Shown here piece after piece: positions 24,874-33,005 of a stretch of 39,393 bases of DNA. The notes below the pieces were generated by a model. That model saw only the letters and a list, made by a program, of their open reading frames with translations, ran no database searches and was not told the DNA's origin. The translations under genes and the position numbers were made by a program. Location of the stretch: the NCBI RefSeq assembly GCF_000764025.1, contig NZ_KN234771.1, forward strand, positions 1 through 39,393, in the 5' to 3' direction. The DNA is from Pseudohaliea rubra DSM 19751 (lineage in GTDB: Bacteria; Pseudomonadota; Gammaproteobacteria; Pseudomonadales; Halieaceae). Every line of letters begins with the position of its first letter. Position 1 is the stretch's first letter.

Positions 24874-26005
24874 TGTTCACCGCGACAGCATCGCTCTCCC
24901 GCAGCCACGCGGAGACCCGGGCCAGCCCGGCGTCGAGATCGTCTGTGGCACAGGCGTAGCCGACGCGAAGGTAGCCCTCCATGCCCATGGCAGACCCCGG
25001 TGTGAACAGCACGCCGGTCTCGCTAAGCAGTCGCTCGCAGAGCTCCCGGCTCGACAGGCCCGTGTCGATGGCCACGAGCGCCGTGGTGCCGGCCCGCGGG
25101 GTAATCATGCTGGCCCGCGGCTCGGCATCTACCCAGGCCTCAAGCCGCGCCAGGTTGCGGCGGACGATTTCCCGGGAGCGGGCAAGGATGCGGTCCGCAT
25201 GCCGGAGCGCGAGCGTGGCGAAGTAGTCATCGACCATGCTGACACTGATGGTGTTGTAATCGCGGTGGACCTCCACCGCTTTCAGCACGTCGTCCGGCCC
25301 GACGATCCAGCCAAGGCGAAGCCCGGCCAGGGAAAAGGCCTTGGAGGTGGAGCCGGTACTGATCCCGCGCTCGTAGAGGTCCGCGATCGAGGGCGCACTA
25401 TCGCCCTGCTCGGCGCCGCGATAGACCTCGTCGCAGAGCAGCCAGGCACCGCGCTCCCGGGCAAGGGCCACCAGGCGCTCGAGGCCGTCACTCTCGATCA
25501 GGGCGCCGGTCGGGTTGTTGGGATTGGTGAGGGCGATGAGGCGCGTAGCGGGCCGCAGCGCACGCTCCACCGCCGCGAGATCCGGCAGCCAGCCCTGCTC
25601 CGGGCGCAGCGGCAGCTCGGTGACCTCGGCGCCCAGGGCCCGCGGGATGGCGGTGTGCTGCTGGTAGGTCGGCGTGATCGACAGCACGTGGTCGCCGGCA
25701 CCCACCAGCGCGCTGTAGAGCAGGTGATTGGCGCCGATGGTACCGTGGGTGATCAGCACGTTGTCCGCACTCTGCCGGGCATAGAGCGCCGCCACGGCGC
25801 TGCGCAGCGCCTCGCTGCCGGTGATCGCCCCGTAGGTGAGCTTCATCCCGCCGAGGTCGTCAGCCACCGCGGCCCAGCCGCTGCCGGCGATCGCCAGCAG
25901 CTCATCGACGGTCAGGCTGTCGACACAGGTCTCGGCGAGGTTGAGCTCGCAGTGGTTTTCCCAGCGGTTCATCCACTGTTCGACGCCGAAGGGCTCGATG
26001 TGCAT
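24866..26005 (-). CDS. PLP-dependent class I/II aminotransferase
   Basis: A 379-residue fold-type I PLP enzyme. Cofactor residues are visible: NPNNPTG (161-167), D192 and Y195 in CDEVY, and the Schiff-base lysine K222 in STSKAFSLAGLRLGW. The N terminus reads MHIEPFGVEQWMNRWENH, and LAETCVDSLT is a family-specific stretch of a subgroup related to capreomycidine-synthase-like and aspartate aminotransferase-like enzymes. GGAG lies nine bases before ATG 26005. It is upstream of and overlaps the Omp85-type gene. Specific amino donor unknown. Confidence 0.9.
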   Translation of the reverse strand: MHIEPFGVEQWMNRWENHCELNLAETCVDSLTVDELLAIAGSGWAAVADDLGGMKLTYGAITGSEALRSAVAALYARQSADNVLITHGTIGANHLLYSALVGAGDHVLSITPTYQQHTAIPRALGAEVTELPLRPEQGWLPDLAAVERALRPATRLIALTNPNNPTGALIESDGLERLVALARERGAWLLCDEVYRGAEQGDSAPSIADLYERGISTGSTSKAFSLAGLRLGWIVGPDDVLKAVEVHRDYNTISVSMVDDYFATLALRHADRILARSREIVRRNLARLEAWVDAEPRASMITPRAGTTALVAIDTGLSSRELCERLLSETGVLFTPGSAMGMEGYLRVGYACATDDLDAGLARVSAWLRESDAVAVNNA

Positions 26006-26118
26006 GGCTTATCACTCCGGGATGCGCGGCCGGTCCTCGCGCGGTTCGCGCCGAACGGACGCAGTTAGCATGCCACCGACCCCGGAGGCTGACAATTGCC
26101 CCCCGCGCCCGCCAGCGA

Positions 26119-27180
26119 CTACCTGGTGGCCGCTCCGCTTTCCTCGCGCTCCTCGGCCTGCATCCGGGCGAGCGCTGACTCGAGGCGGGCAGCCAGCTGC
26201 TCCCTATCCGCAGCGAGCTGCTTTGCCCGGTCTTTCACCGCATCACCGCCCTGCTCCTCGAGCGAGGTAAGCTCCGCGTCGAGCTCCTCGATGGCGAGAC
26301 GGAGCTTTTCCGCCGAGGCCGCCTCTTCCGCCTTGTCGAAGGCAATGTCCTCGGCCTGGGGCCCCTCTGCCGACGGCTTCGATTGCTGCGCCTGGTCGGG
26401 CGGCAGCACCCGCGCCCCGGGCTCAAGCGCCCGCGTATTCATGAAAGTCGGTGAGACGATCTCGATACCCGCCTCGTGGAGCCCGTCCAGCATGCACTCC
26501 TGGAGCTTGGAGCGGGCCGAGAGCAGGCTCTGCACATCCTCGAGCAGGCCCGCCGCGCGGTAGGTCACGGAAAAATCCCCGAGCTCGCGCACGTGCACGA
26601 AGCAGTCCTTCAGCCCGGAAGCCTCCGCCGCGCTGCGCAGCACCTCGCGCGCCCGGCTGTGCGGCACATCGAAGCCGAGTGACACCTCCGCCGTGATGAT
26701 CGAACCGGAGGCGCGCACGACCTTCACAGGCTGCGTCACCATGTAGATGTTCGGCACCGTGACCAGGTCGCGGAACTCGGTCTGGATCTCCGTATGCAGG
26801 AGGCCCATCTCGGAGATGCGCCCGGTGAGGGACGCGACGGTGATGAAGTCGCCGGGCCGGGCGCTGCCGACGGCCTTGAGCATGATGCCCGCGAGGATAT
26901 TGCCGATGAAGGTCGCCGAGGACAGCGCGATGGCCGCGCTCAGGAGGATACCGATAAGGCTGAGCAGCTGCCCCTGCACCGTATCGCTCACCGGTAACGC
27001 AACCACCAGGGCGAGCAGCCCCGCGAGGGTCAGGGCCAGCATGATGAGCTGGAACTGGAACTGTGCCTCCGGCCGCTCCGCCCAGCGCCGCCGCAGCGTA
27101 ACGTGGGCACCGAGCAGGGTGGCGAGCACCAGCGCGAGCGTCAACAGCAGCGGCAGAAACGACCGCAGCAGCTCCAGCAT
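26119..27180 (-). CDS. MscS-family mechanosensitive channel
   Basis: A 353-residue inner-membrane protein. Three or four membrane helices are followed by the pore helix and beta domain typical of MscS: SSATFIGNILAGIMLKAVGSARPGDFITV, then GRISEMGLLHTEIQTEFRDLVTVPNIYM, in outline. After the vestibule domain (ending about residue 255) a charged tail of ~90 residues is predicted to form a coiled coil (EELDAELTSLEEQGGD, AADREQLAARLESALARM). ATG 27180 is preferred; a GTG at 27189 is possible. Expected to release solutes on hypo-osmotic shock. Confidence 0.9.
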   Translation of the reverse strand: MLELLRSFLPLLLTLALVLATLLGAHVTLRRRWAERPEAQFQFQLIMLALTLAGLLALVVALPVSDTVQGQLLSLIGILLSAAIALSSATFIGNILAGIMLKAVGSARPGDFITVASLTGRISEMGLLHTEIQTEFRDLVTVPNIYMVTQPVKVVRASGSIITAEVSLGFDVPHSRAREVLRSAAEASGLKDCFVHVRELGDFSVTYRAAGLLEDVQSLLSARSKLQECMLDGLHEAGIEIVSPTFMNTRALEPGARVLPPDQAQQSKPSAEGPQAEDIAFDKAEEAASAEKLRLAIEELDAELTSLEEQGGDAVKDRAKQLAADREQLAARLESALARMQAEEREESGAATR

Positions 27181-27216
27181 CCCGCTCACCGTCGGTACTC
27201 GCCGTACGCCGGGCTA

Positions 27217-27497
27217 GACATTTGAAGTCAGCAGGTTGTACACGGAAAGACCACTCCAGTAAATTGGCGGTCAGTAAGCGAGCCCAGCATGGAACCTGTG
27301 CCAGCTGTACTGATGCAGCCGCGGCAAAACGTGCAGTCGTCGCTGCTCAGATGATTCATGGCAGTGCAAAGGCCCGCTCGAGCAATGCCGTTTGGATGAA
27401 ACGCTCTGCCTTCCCGTTCGTTCTCGGTGCGCATTGTCGTTTGAGAGAGCCGCAGACTACGGCCGACCTTCGTACACTGTGCAGCGAGCCTTTGGCG
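27217..27497 (-). pseudogene. Degenerate IS481-family transposase C-terminal fragment
   Basis: On the minus strand three frames join to the pattern of an IS481 DDE integrase C terminus. One frame reads APRTNGKAERFIQTALLERAFA followed by a stop; another gives LHQYSWHRFHAGLAY, a stop, then PPIYWSGLSVYNLLTSNV, matching the family form (W)LHxYNWHRPHxxLGxxPPIxR...NNLLxxH. Frameshifts and stops are present, and the N-terminal two thirds are absent. It marks the left border of the accessory stretch, 37 bp from the mscS start. Confidence 0.75.
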
Positions 27498-27569
27498 ATG
27501 CCGGTGTGATTTAGTGAAATTCACCGTCCAAATATATTCATGGGCTTTACAAGATCGAGGTAATTATTC

Positions 27570-27887
27570 GTGAACGAGAACATCATAACAGGGTTTTTCA
27601 CTCTTGCGGGCACTATTGCCGGGGGCCTGTTCGCATACTTGGCTGCACGTGTGGGTCATCGGTGGGACAAAGCGCAGCGCGATATTGCTAGGCTTTGCGA
27701 CGAGGTAGCTGCATACTATGAGTTGGAACAGCTCTATAAGGAAGAAGTGGCAATATCAAGTCAGGATGCCAAAAGTGCCGCCACGATCATGAGGGAGATG
27801 CGAAGTAGGGTCGCGGAGTCTGGCGAGTTCAAACGCCCGTCTATGACATCATATGCGGCCCACAAGTTACGACGTGAATGGGTTTAG
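27570..27887 (+). CDS. Small membrane protein with one helix and charged tail
   Basis: A 105-residue protein of no family I recognise. MNENIITGFFTLAGTIAGGLFAYLAAR forms one N-terminal membrane helix (residues ~5-26), followed by a basic/charged helical region likely to be cytosolic and coiled-coil-like (RWDKAQRDIARLCDEVAAYYELEQLYKEE). The ATG is preceded by a GAGGTAATTATTC region with weak SD. Small single-helix proteins of this shape are frequent in genomic islands. It lies between the IS481 relic and the 57-residue gene. Confidence 0.6.
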   Translation: MNENIITGFFTLAGTIAGGLFAYLAARVGHRWDKAQRDIARLCDEVAAYYELEQLYKEEVAISSQDAKSAATIMREMRSRVAESGEFKRPSMTSYAAHKLRREWV

Positions 27888-28177
27888 CGCGGGAACGTAA
27901 AACTAATCGACAATGAGGGGTGAATTAAAGCACTCTGCGTTGTTTTCAGTGCGCTTACCTGGGGTGCCAGCGCCGATTTGGCCTCTGGTCATCAGCCAAC
28001 TTCAAATACCGGAGTGACCTGCCAAAGGCCAAACCCCTTGACTGCGTAGCGCAACCACTATGAACTGCGTGGCGAGGACTCGGGCAAAAAAGCCTTGGGG
28101 GAAACAGAACCGTCCTAGATATCGGCGCCTGACTTCCCCCTAGTTTCTAAACGGCGCAACAGCACAAACCGTAAGAA
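27888..28177. other. Intergenic stretch of the accessory region, nothing recognised
   Basis: A 290-bp stretch with no open frame of note on either strand and no clear IS end. A local near-repeat, GACTGCGTAGCG and GAACTGCGTGGCG, occurs around 28038-28075. Confidence 0.4.
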
Positions 28178-28351
28178 TTAGTAAATATCAACAACCTTGC
28201 CCGATTTATCTACGGCTCTCGCTTTTCCTGTCGGGCTTTTTTTTGCTGCCTGCTTCAATGCGTTAGATATGGCATGACTACTCGTTGAACCTACGCTCAA
28301 GCCTGACGGCACCCATTGTCCCTGCTTGTTTCTAATCTCAATTTTAATCAT
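28178..28351 (-). CDS. 57-residue basic protein, unrecognised
   Basis: ATG at 28351-28349, stop TAA at 28180-28178. The product begins MIKIEIRNKQGQWVPSGLSV, continues GSTSSHAISNALKQAAKKSP, and ends TGKARAVDKSGKVVDIY. It is strongly basic, soluble and looks like a designed small protein rather than random sequence: an initial beta-strand, a helix and a final beta-hairpin. AGGA lies about 12 bases before the start. The function is unknown; size and charge would fit a small island-borne regulator or nucleic-acid-binding protein. Confidence 0.6.
   Translation of the reverse strand: MIKIEIRNKQGQWVPSGLSVGSTSSHAISNALKQAAKKSPTGKARAVDKSGKVVDIY
28199..28244 (+). terminator. Possible rho-independent terminator with long loop
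   Basis: GCCCGA (28199-28204) pairs with TCGGGC (28231-28236), followed directly by eight T (28237-28244) on the plus strand. The 26-base loop is long, and the whole structure lies inside the oppositely oriented 57-residue gene, so coincidence is possible. It could end transcripts from the 105-residue gene. Confidence 0.3.
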
Positions 28352-28612
28352 GCTGTAGAAATCCTAAAGGTTGTTTGACGATTTTCTATGCTGCCCTACG
28401 ACCAAAGCATTCGACTCGCTATCGTATCGACACTCTCACACACGGGAGCACTCGTCAACAAACAGCCTTGACCAACGAAGCATGAGCCTGAAGCGGGCAG
28501 CGGATTAGGCTGTAGAGATGAGCCCAAGGGGCTGCAATTCGGGGTCATAGGAGTATGATCGTGAGACTCCATACTCTAGAGGCATTTCTGTGTGTGAGCC
28601 GCTCCATTCATA
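28352..28612. other. Gap in the accessory region, nothing recognised
   Basis: A 261-bp stretch between the 57-residue gene and a minus-strand coding relic. No supported gene, tRNA or IS end was seen; base composition is mixed and unlike the flanking chromosome. Confidence 0.4.
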
Positions 28613-28725
28613 CTAGGCTTCCACAACGAACCTGTCCCTAATCTGGATAGTGATCTGCGTTCTCGCAGCATGCCCCTCCTTCGGCTCTCGCTTGCACTTC
28701 GCCTTGATGTTACGCAGGGCTGTAA
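28613..28725 (-). pseudogene. C-terminal fragment of an unknown gene cut by an IS3-like relic
   Basis: The minus-strand frame ending at TAG 28615-28613 reads ALRNIKAKCKREPKEGHA then ARTQITIQIRDRFVVEA. It is compositionally protein-like and runs unbroken into the presumed end of the IS3-like remnant at 28721, where it meets a stop. I read it as the 3' tail of a disrupted gene of unknown function; it may be fortuitous. Confidence 0.3.
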
Positions 28726-28936
28726 TGACCCAGTGAATTTCTGCTCAGGTGTTATCTTGTAAAAGGAGACACCGATGAGCATGGAAAGGGACGAAGAGAT
28801 CAAGCGTTGGACCGCACGCAGGAAGTCAGCGATGGTAATGGAGATCATCCAAGGCACGACGACCGTGGCTGAAGCCAGTCGCCAGTACGATCTGCAGCCC
28901 TCTAAGATCCGGGACAAGGGCGAAATTAGGCCTTAA
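28721..28936 (+). pseudogene. IS3-type transposase OrfA remnant
   Basis: ATG 28775 after a strong AAAAGGAG gives a 53-residue frame: MSMERDEEIKRWTARRKSAM, then VMEIIQGTTTVAEASRQYDL followed by QPSKI. This is the start of an OrfA-type helix-turn-helix protein of IS3-like elements, in which PSxIxxW should follow. Similarity ends at about 28908 and the frame runs into TAA 28934. The left limit (TGTAATGACCCAGTG at 28721) is a guess for the element end. OrfB is absent. Confidence 0.7.
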
Positions 28937-29070
28937 GTGTGGAACTCGGGCGGCCACAGTGTGGCGACTCAGATTAGTTGAGCCATGCTGTGTGCAGGGA
29001 TTTCAATTGCTGCAGTGCGGAATTGATTCAAGGACTCGGATTGCCGCCTTGCGATGACGAAATAAAGAGA

Positions 29071-29760
29071 TTACGACCATTTTATGTCAATCATCATCGG
29101 TCCGACGTTGAACCCGCTGATTCGAGGAGTGATATCTGTTGTATAGGTCCGCCAACTACGGCCCTGCCAATATTGAAAGGTAACCCTATACTTGTTTCCG
29201 CCAAGGCGATTAACCGACATATTTCGAACCCCGTCGAAATCACGAGGCGTAACGATTGGTACCTTGGGATGCCTGCTTGATTTCGCGTAAGCTAGCACGC
29301 CCATGGCTAGCGCGGCTTTTGAGGCTGGGCTCCCAGTTTGTGTTTCGCGCTTAGCTGAATCCTCAGCCCCACGGACGGAACTCACAAGACTATAGATTCC
29401 CGCAAAGAAGAGGAAAGCCACGCATCCGATTAAAATTTCGAGCGAGTCTGCTTCACCCGCCCAACCAACAATTGACTCACCCAAAATCCCGAAATATATA
29501 CTATCGGTAAAAGCGCCGATCGTAATTACACATAAGAGCAAGGCTATAGCCGAACTCCAGAACCTCCCAAGCTTTCGACTCAAATACTCCTGATTTTCGT
29601 CTTCAATAACTAGAACGAGAAGAATGGTAAAAAAATAAACCAGGTTCCTACGAATGCTGACAAATAAATCGCTCTCAAAAACCCAACAAAAAACATATTC
29701 GAACCCAACGGCCGCTGAGCCGAATACAATGATGAAAAAGATATTGGATAGGAGAGACAT
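29071..29760 (-). CDS. Four-helix membrane protein of unknown function
   Basis: A 229-residue protein with about four membrane helices in its first ~140 residues (starting SLLSNIFFIIVFGSAAVGFEY and a pair near FTILLVLVIEDENQEYLSRKL; later SSAIALLLCVITIGAF and ILIGCVAFLFFAGIYSLVSSV, in outline) and a C-terminal soluble domain (~150-229) with beta character: NKYRVTFQYWQGRSWRTYTT. I use ATG 29760, eight bases after GGAG. Its low GC sets it apart from the chromosome, as expected for acquired DNA. No family recognised. Confidence 0.65.
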   Translation of the reverse strand: MSLLSNIFFIIVFGSAAVGFEYVFCWVFESDLFVSIRRNLVYFFTILLVLVIEDENQEYLSRKLGRFWSSAIALLLCVITIGAFTDSIYFGILGESIVGWAGEADSLEILIGCVAFLFFAGIYSLVSSVRGAEDSAKRETQTGSPASKAALAMGVLAYAKSSRHPKVPIVTPRDFDGVRNMSVNRLGGNKYRVTFQYWQGRSWRTYTTDITPRISGFNVGPMMIDIKWS

Positions 29761-29826
29761 GTGTGCTCTCCGCAACGAAGCCTGCCGTCAGGCTACAAAA
29801 GAATGCCATGAGCTGCAATCCAGCAC

Positions 29827-30186
29827 TTAAGGAACGTCTGATTTGAAGGCAAAAACGGACATTGGTGCTTTCGCCAGGCGAGCGGGCAGTCGACAAATCG
29901 ACTAACGCAGCCACTCGATGGCTGTTTTCAGCGCCGTTTCCAGCGCTTTTTCAGGTTTCACGCGCACCTATCCTGCGGTTGCCAGTAATTGCTGACGCAC
30001 CATCCAAAGATTCGACAAGGCGAATAGCGTATACAGCCGCGCCGTGTTCTTCGCCAAGCCGCGATACCGCACCTTCGTGTAGCCGAACTGCCGCTTCACA
30101 ACACGGAACGGATGCTCGCCTTTTGCACGAAGGCTAGCGAGCTCACGGTTCAGTTCGCGCTCCTCTTCCGTGCGCGGCCGGTGCTT
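29827..30186 (-). pseudogene. IS5-family transposase C-terminal remnant
   Basis: The minus-strand frame from 30186 to TAG at 29970-29968 encodes KHRPRTEEERELNRELASLR, then KGEHPFRVVKRQFGYTKVRYR and GLAKNTARLYTLFALSNLWM, ending VRQQLLATAG. This is the C terminus of an IS5-type transposase (the R-x-KGEHPFRVVKRQFGxxKVRYRGL motif with its catalytic-region E). The N terminus is missing; a stop lies immediately upstream, where it abuts the next chromosomal gene. TTAAGGAACGTCTGATTTG at about 29827 may be the outer end of the element. Confidence 0.8.
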
Positions 30187-30187
30187 A

Positions 30188-31099
30188 TTAGTGCGCTATC
30201 ACCGGCCCCGTGAAGAGGGGATGTCCGTTGTCATCGAAGTCGAGGACGTGGATGCCCTCCCACGGCGGCGCATCGATGTGCGTTGCCACCAGCGCTTTCT
30301 GCTGGCTCCACTTCACCACGTCGAAGCAGAGCTCGGCGATCTGTTCGGGCGAGTAATGCCGCTCCAGGTCTTCCTTCAGCGCCGGCCCGGCATCGGCCGG
30401 CGTCAGGATCAGCGTGTCGACGAGGTGCAGAGCGGCGACCTGGGCATCGCTGAAGCCGCCCTGCTCATAGCGGGCCACGCGCTCTGCCATCGTCTCCTCG
30501 AAGCCGTTTTCCAGCGCACTGCGCTGGCGAAGGGAGCCGCAGAGTCGGCAGTGATGAACCTGGGCGCAGCGCAGACGCACGAGTTCACTCGTCAGTGGGT
30601 CGACGGCGTCGGCGAGCACTGCCTGGGCGGCGAAGTCCGCGATAACGCCTGCAACGATCTCAGCGACCGCCGCATCGCTGTCACTGCCTGCGTCCGCCGC
30701 AGGCTGCCCGGCACTGGCCGGCGCGGCGTCGCCGGTGCCCGCAAGGACGACCGGTGCCACCTGCTGCAGTCGCAGCGCCATGTCGACCAGGTACAGGCTG
30801 TTGACCAGTACGTTGACCGCCTCGGCACCGATGGCGTCGCCGAGGGCGGCCATCTGTGCTTCGCTGATACCGTTCACGTCGACGGCGAACTGTTCCGCCA
30901 GCGCCAGCCCCTGGCGGTCGGCCCCGGTGCAGTCCGCCGGCGGATGCCAGCTGCGGCGCTGCTGGGTGGACTGCAGCTGCTCGCGGCAAAGCGTGAGAAG
31001 ACGGGGGTCAGCCAGCGGCAGCACGGTGTCGGCCGCGCGCCGGTAGGCGCTGCTGGTCGCCGGTTGAAGCGCGGTCAGCGCGGAAGGTACCTCTACCAT
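30188..31099 (-). CDS. Carboxymuconolactone decarboxylase/AhpD-fold protein
   Basis: A 303-residue protein with two AhpD-like helical halves. The second carries the redox CxxC in HHCRLCGSLR (C184, C187) followed by a helix, as in AhpD alkylhydroperoxidases; the first half (residues ~20-115) lacks cysteines and looks degenerate. AAGGAG precedes ATG 31099. The stop is two bases from the IS5 relic, so the C terminus could have been altered by the insertion, but the frame ends naturally. Expected role: peroxide reduction or a related thiol redox reaction. Confidence 0.82.
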   Translation of the reverse strand: MVEVPSALTALQPATSSAYRRAADTVLPLADPRLLTLCREQLQSTQQRRSWHPPADCTGADRQGLALAEQFAVDVNGISEAQMAALGDAIGAEAVNVLVNSLYLVDMALRLQQVAPVVLAGTGDAAPASAGQPAADAGSDSDAAVAEIVAGVIADFAAQAVLADAVDPLTSELVRLRCAQVHHCRLCGSLRQRSALENGFEETMAERVARYEQGGFSDAQVAALHLVDTLILTPADAGPALKEDLERHYSPEQIAELCFDVVKWSQQKALVATHIDAPPWEGIHVLDFDDNGHPLFTGPVIAH

Positions 31100-31219
31100 T
31101 GCGTTTCTCCTTATCGTAGCGCAGGGATCGAGGGGGCTTTCGGCCGACAGCTTACCAGCTCAGCTCGACCTCGATCTTCCCACCGCCAGCCGCCCGGGCA
31201 GCGCACTCCGGCAGCCGGC

Positions 31220-32436
31220 TCAGGCGGGGAGAAAGGTCCCGTGGAAGCCGAGCGGCAGGGCCCGCGCCATCGTCGCCGAGGCCAGGGGGCCGGCGCCAAC
31301 CGCCGCTGCATCGAAGACATTGAGGCCCGTGAAGCCGGCATTGCAGTCGAGGTAGGTCTGCAGCAGCCAGCCCCGCCCCGGCTTTGCGCTGTCGTCGGGC
31401 ACGAAGAGCGGCTCCTCCGCCTGCACGCCGTAGGAATAGCGGTACTCGTCCACCGCCCCGGTCGCCGGGTTCCAGGCGGCCACCGTATCGACGGGCCGTT
31501 CGCCGGCAACGCCTGCCTTGCCGGCGCCGTAAAGCAGGGCCGCTGCGGGATCGGCGCGCTCGTCAAAGCCGGGAAACTCCAGCACCGTCCCGCTGGTCTC
31601 GAGCGCCGCCCGGCCGCTGCCGAGGTCGGCGACGACCGTGCTCGCGCGAGCGTGCGTCGGGCTCACCGTCTGTCCGTGCGCGACGAGCGACGTCATGCCG
31701 CTCGCCATGAGCGCCGGGCTGTCGTACCAGCACAGCTGCAGGCGCAGCTCCCTGCCCTTGAGGGCAGCATGGCCGAAGTGGAAAACGAAGCCCGCCGGCA
31801 GCTCGAACACCTGCCGGCGGGTGAGGTCGTCCTTGTCGAGCACCAGCAGCCGGGAACCCGTCTCCGGCTCCCAGCGGAAGCGGTCGACGAAAGTCCGGCC
31901 CGCTGCCGGGTCGTAACGGTACGGCGGCACGAGAAACAGCAGGTGGCGATCGGTCTGCGCAAAGTCGTGCAGGTAGCCGGGAAAGGGCAGCGGCAGCGGT
32001 GTGACCGCCTCCATCCCCGCGCCGGGGCGAAAGCGGTAGATGACGAGGGTGCCGCCGGCGCCGGCATAGGGCGCAAAGCCGAAGTTCCAGTAGCTGCCGT
32101 CCCGCTCGGGCAGCGGGTGGGCGGAAAAGGGCATGTGCGCCAGGCCCTCGCCCCAGTTTTTCAGGCCCAGGGTCTCGAGGCTGTCGGGGGCGACCCGGTA
32201 GGCCGACCCACCCTCCCAGAGCGCCAGCACCTCGCCCTCGAAGGGCAGCAGCGCCGTGTTCGCCACGTTGATGGTGTCGTTGTTGCGCCCGGGCTCGGCA
32301 CCCTCGAAGTGCGCACCGTGCGCCAGCCCAGGCGCCAGTCCGGCTCCGCCGCTGGGGCAGCGGCGCGCACGCCGCGCAGGGCGAGCGCAGGGGCCGCGGC
32401 CAGAAGCGTCAGGAGCTGCCGTCGTGAAAGGCTCAC
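31220..32436 (-). pseudogene. Carotenoid oxygenase, frameshifted and internally deleted near the N terminus
   Basis: A non-haem Fe(II) oxygenase that cleaves polyene double bonds. From GTG 32436 one frame gives a Tat-type leader SLSRRQLLTLLAAAPALAL and DWRLGWRT. It then loses phase with the main frame, which reads AEPGRNNDTINVANTALLPF and continues for ~348 residues to FHGTFLPA. The four iron histidines appear present: in SAHPLPERDGSYWNFGF, YLHDFAQTDRH, FHFGHAAL and FHGTF. The segment of ~80-100 residues usually found between DW-G-WR and PGRNND is missing, so a deletion with frameshift occurred near 32300-32350. Short repeats GCGCCAG there could have mediated it. Probably inactive. Confidence 0.7.
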
Positions 32437-32445
32437 GGGGGCTGC

Positions 32446-32859
32446 TCAGCGCAGGCGTATGCTGATACGCGTGTCGCCATCGACCGTGAAGCGCGCCTCC
32501 TCAAAGGGCGGCGGGCCGTAGCGACCTCCGTTATTGCTGAAACCGTAGCCCTCCGACGGCAGGCCGAGCATGTTCCGGTCCAGCTCACCGTTGCCGTTGG
32601 CATCGTGGTAGAGCTTGACGGCATGCTCTCCCGGGGCGAGCTCATCGAAGGTGACTACCACGGTCCCGGCACCGACCTCGGCCCGCTTCGCCGCCACTGG
32701 CTTGCCCTCGCCGTCGAAGGTCTCCGACGAGTCGTACACGGCGACCATGAGCGTGCCGCGCACATCGCTGATGCCGGTGACTTCGACGGCAAGCTGGTTC
32801 GCGAACGCCGGTGCGGCGGCGAGGGCCGCGGAGGCCACAAGAAAATAACGGGGGTGCAT
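32446..32859 (-). CDS. DUF2141 domain protein, secreted
   Basis: A 137-residue protein with signal peptide (MHPRYFLVASAALAAAPAFAN) and the DUF2141 pattern: VTGISDVRGTLMVAVYDSSETF, GEHAVKLYHDANGNGELDRNMLGLPSEGYGFSNN (in outline) and a final strand ARFTVDGDTRISIRL. Such beta-sandwich proteins are found beside carotenoid genes, as here with the carotenoid oxygenase that starts nine bases downstream of its stop. Periplasmic; molecular role unknown. The ATG at 32859 is preferred over an upstream start because of the signal peptide. Confidence 0.88.
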   Translation of the reverse strand: MHPRYFLVASAALAAAPAFANQLAVEVTGISDVRGTLMVAVYDSSETFDGEGKPVAAKRAEVGAGTVVVTFDELAPGEHAVKLYHDANGNGELDRNMLGLPSEGYGFSNNGGRYGPPPFEEARFTVDGDTRISIRLR

Positions 32860-32994
32860 GGCGGAGTCGCTCGGGCCGAGGGCTTCGGCTACAGCATAGT
32901 CGCTTGCGCCGTTCCTGCCACGCGGCGCCCGAACGGCAGGGCGCCGCCGTGGCATGGCGATGCGAATTCGCTACACTCGGGGCCTGCAATCCCC

Positions 32995-32999
32995 GGAGG
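32995..32999 (+). promoter_or_regulatory. Ribosome-binding site that fixes a TTG start
   Basis: GGAGG is six bases before TTG 33006. No ATG or GTG in this frame near the signal peptide has as good a site (the GTG at 33030 has none), so the TTG is chosen as the start of the cupredoxin-like gene. Confidence 0.6.
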
Positions 33000-33005
33000 C
33001 GCTCC

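Noticed and set aside
24587..26068. Open frame of 493 codons on the plus strand
   Set aside because: Antisense to the aminotransferase and the end of the Omp85-type gene; no recognisable domain.
31148..31219. Minus-strand tail GGGKIEVELSW between the AhpD-type and carotenoid oxygenase genes
   Set aside because: Looks like a protein C terminus but is very short and overlaps the end of the oxygenase in another frame.
30170..32521. Open frame of 783 codons on the plus strand
   Set aside because: It is antisense to the AhpD-type gene and the carotenoid oxygenase, both recognised families; its product is arginine/glutamine/alanine-rich with no domain, as expected for a shadow frame in GC-rich DNA.
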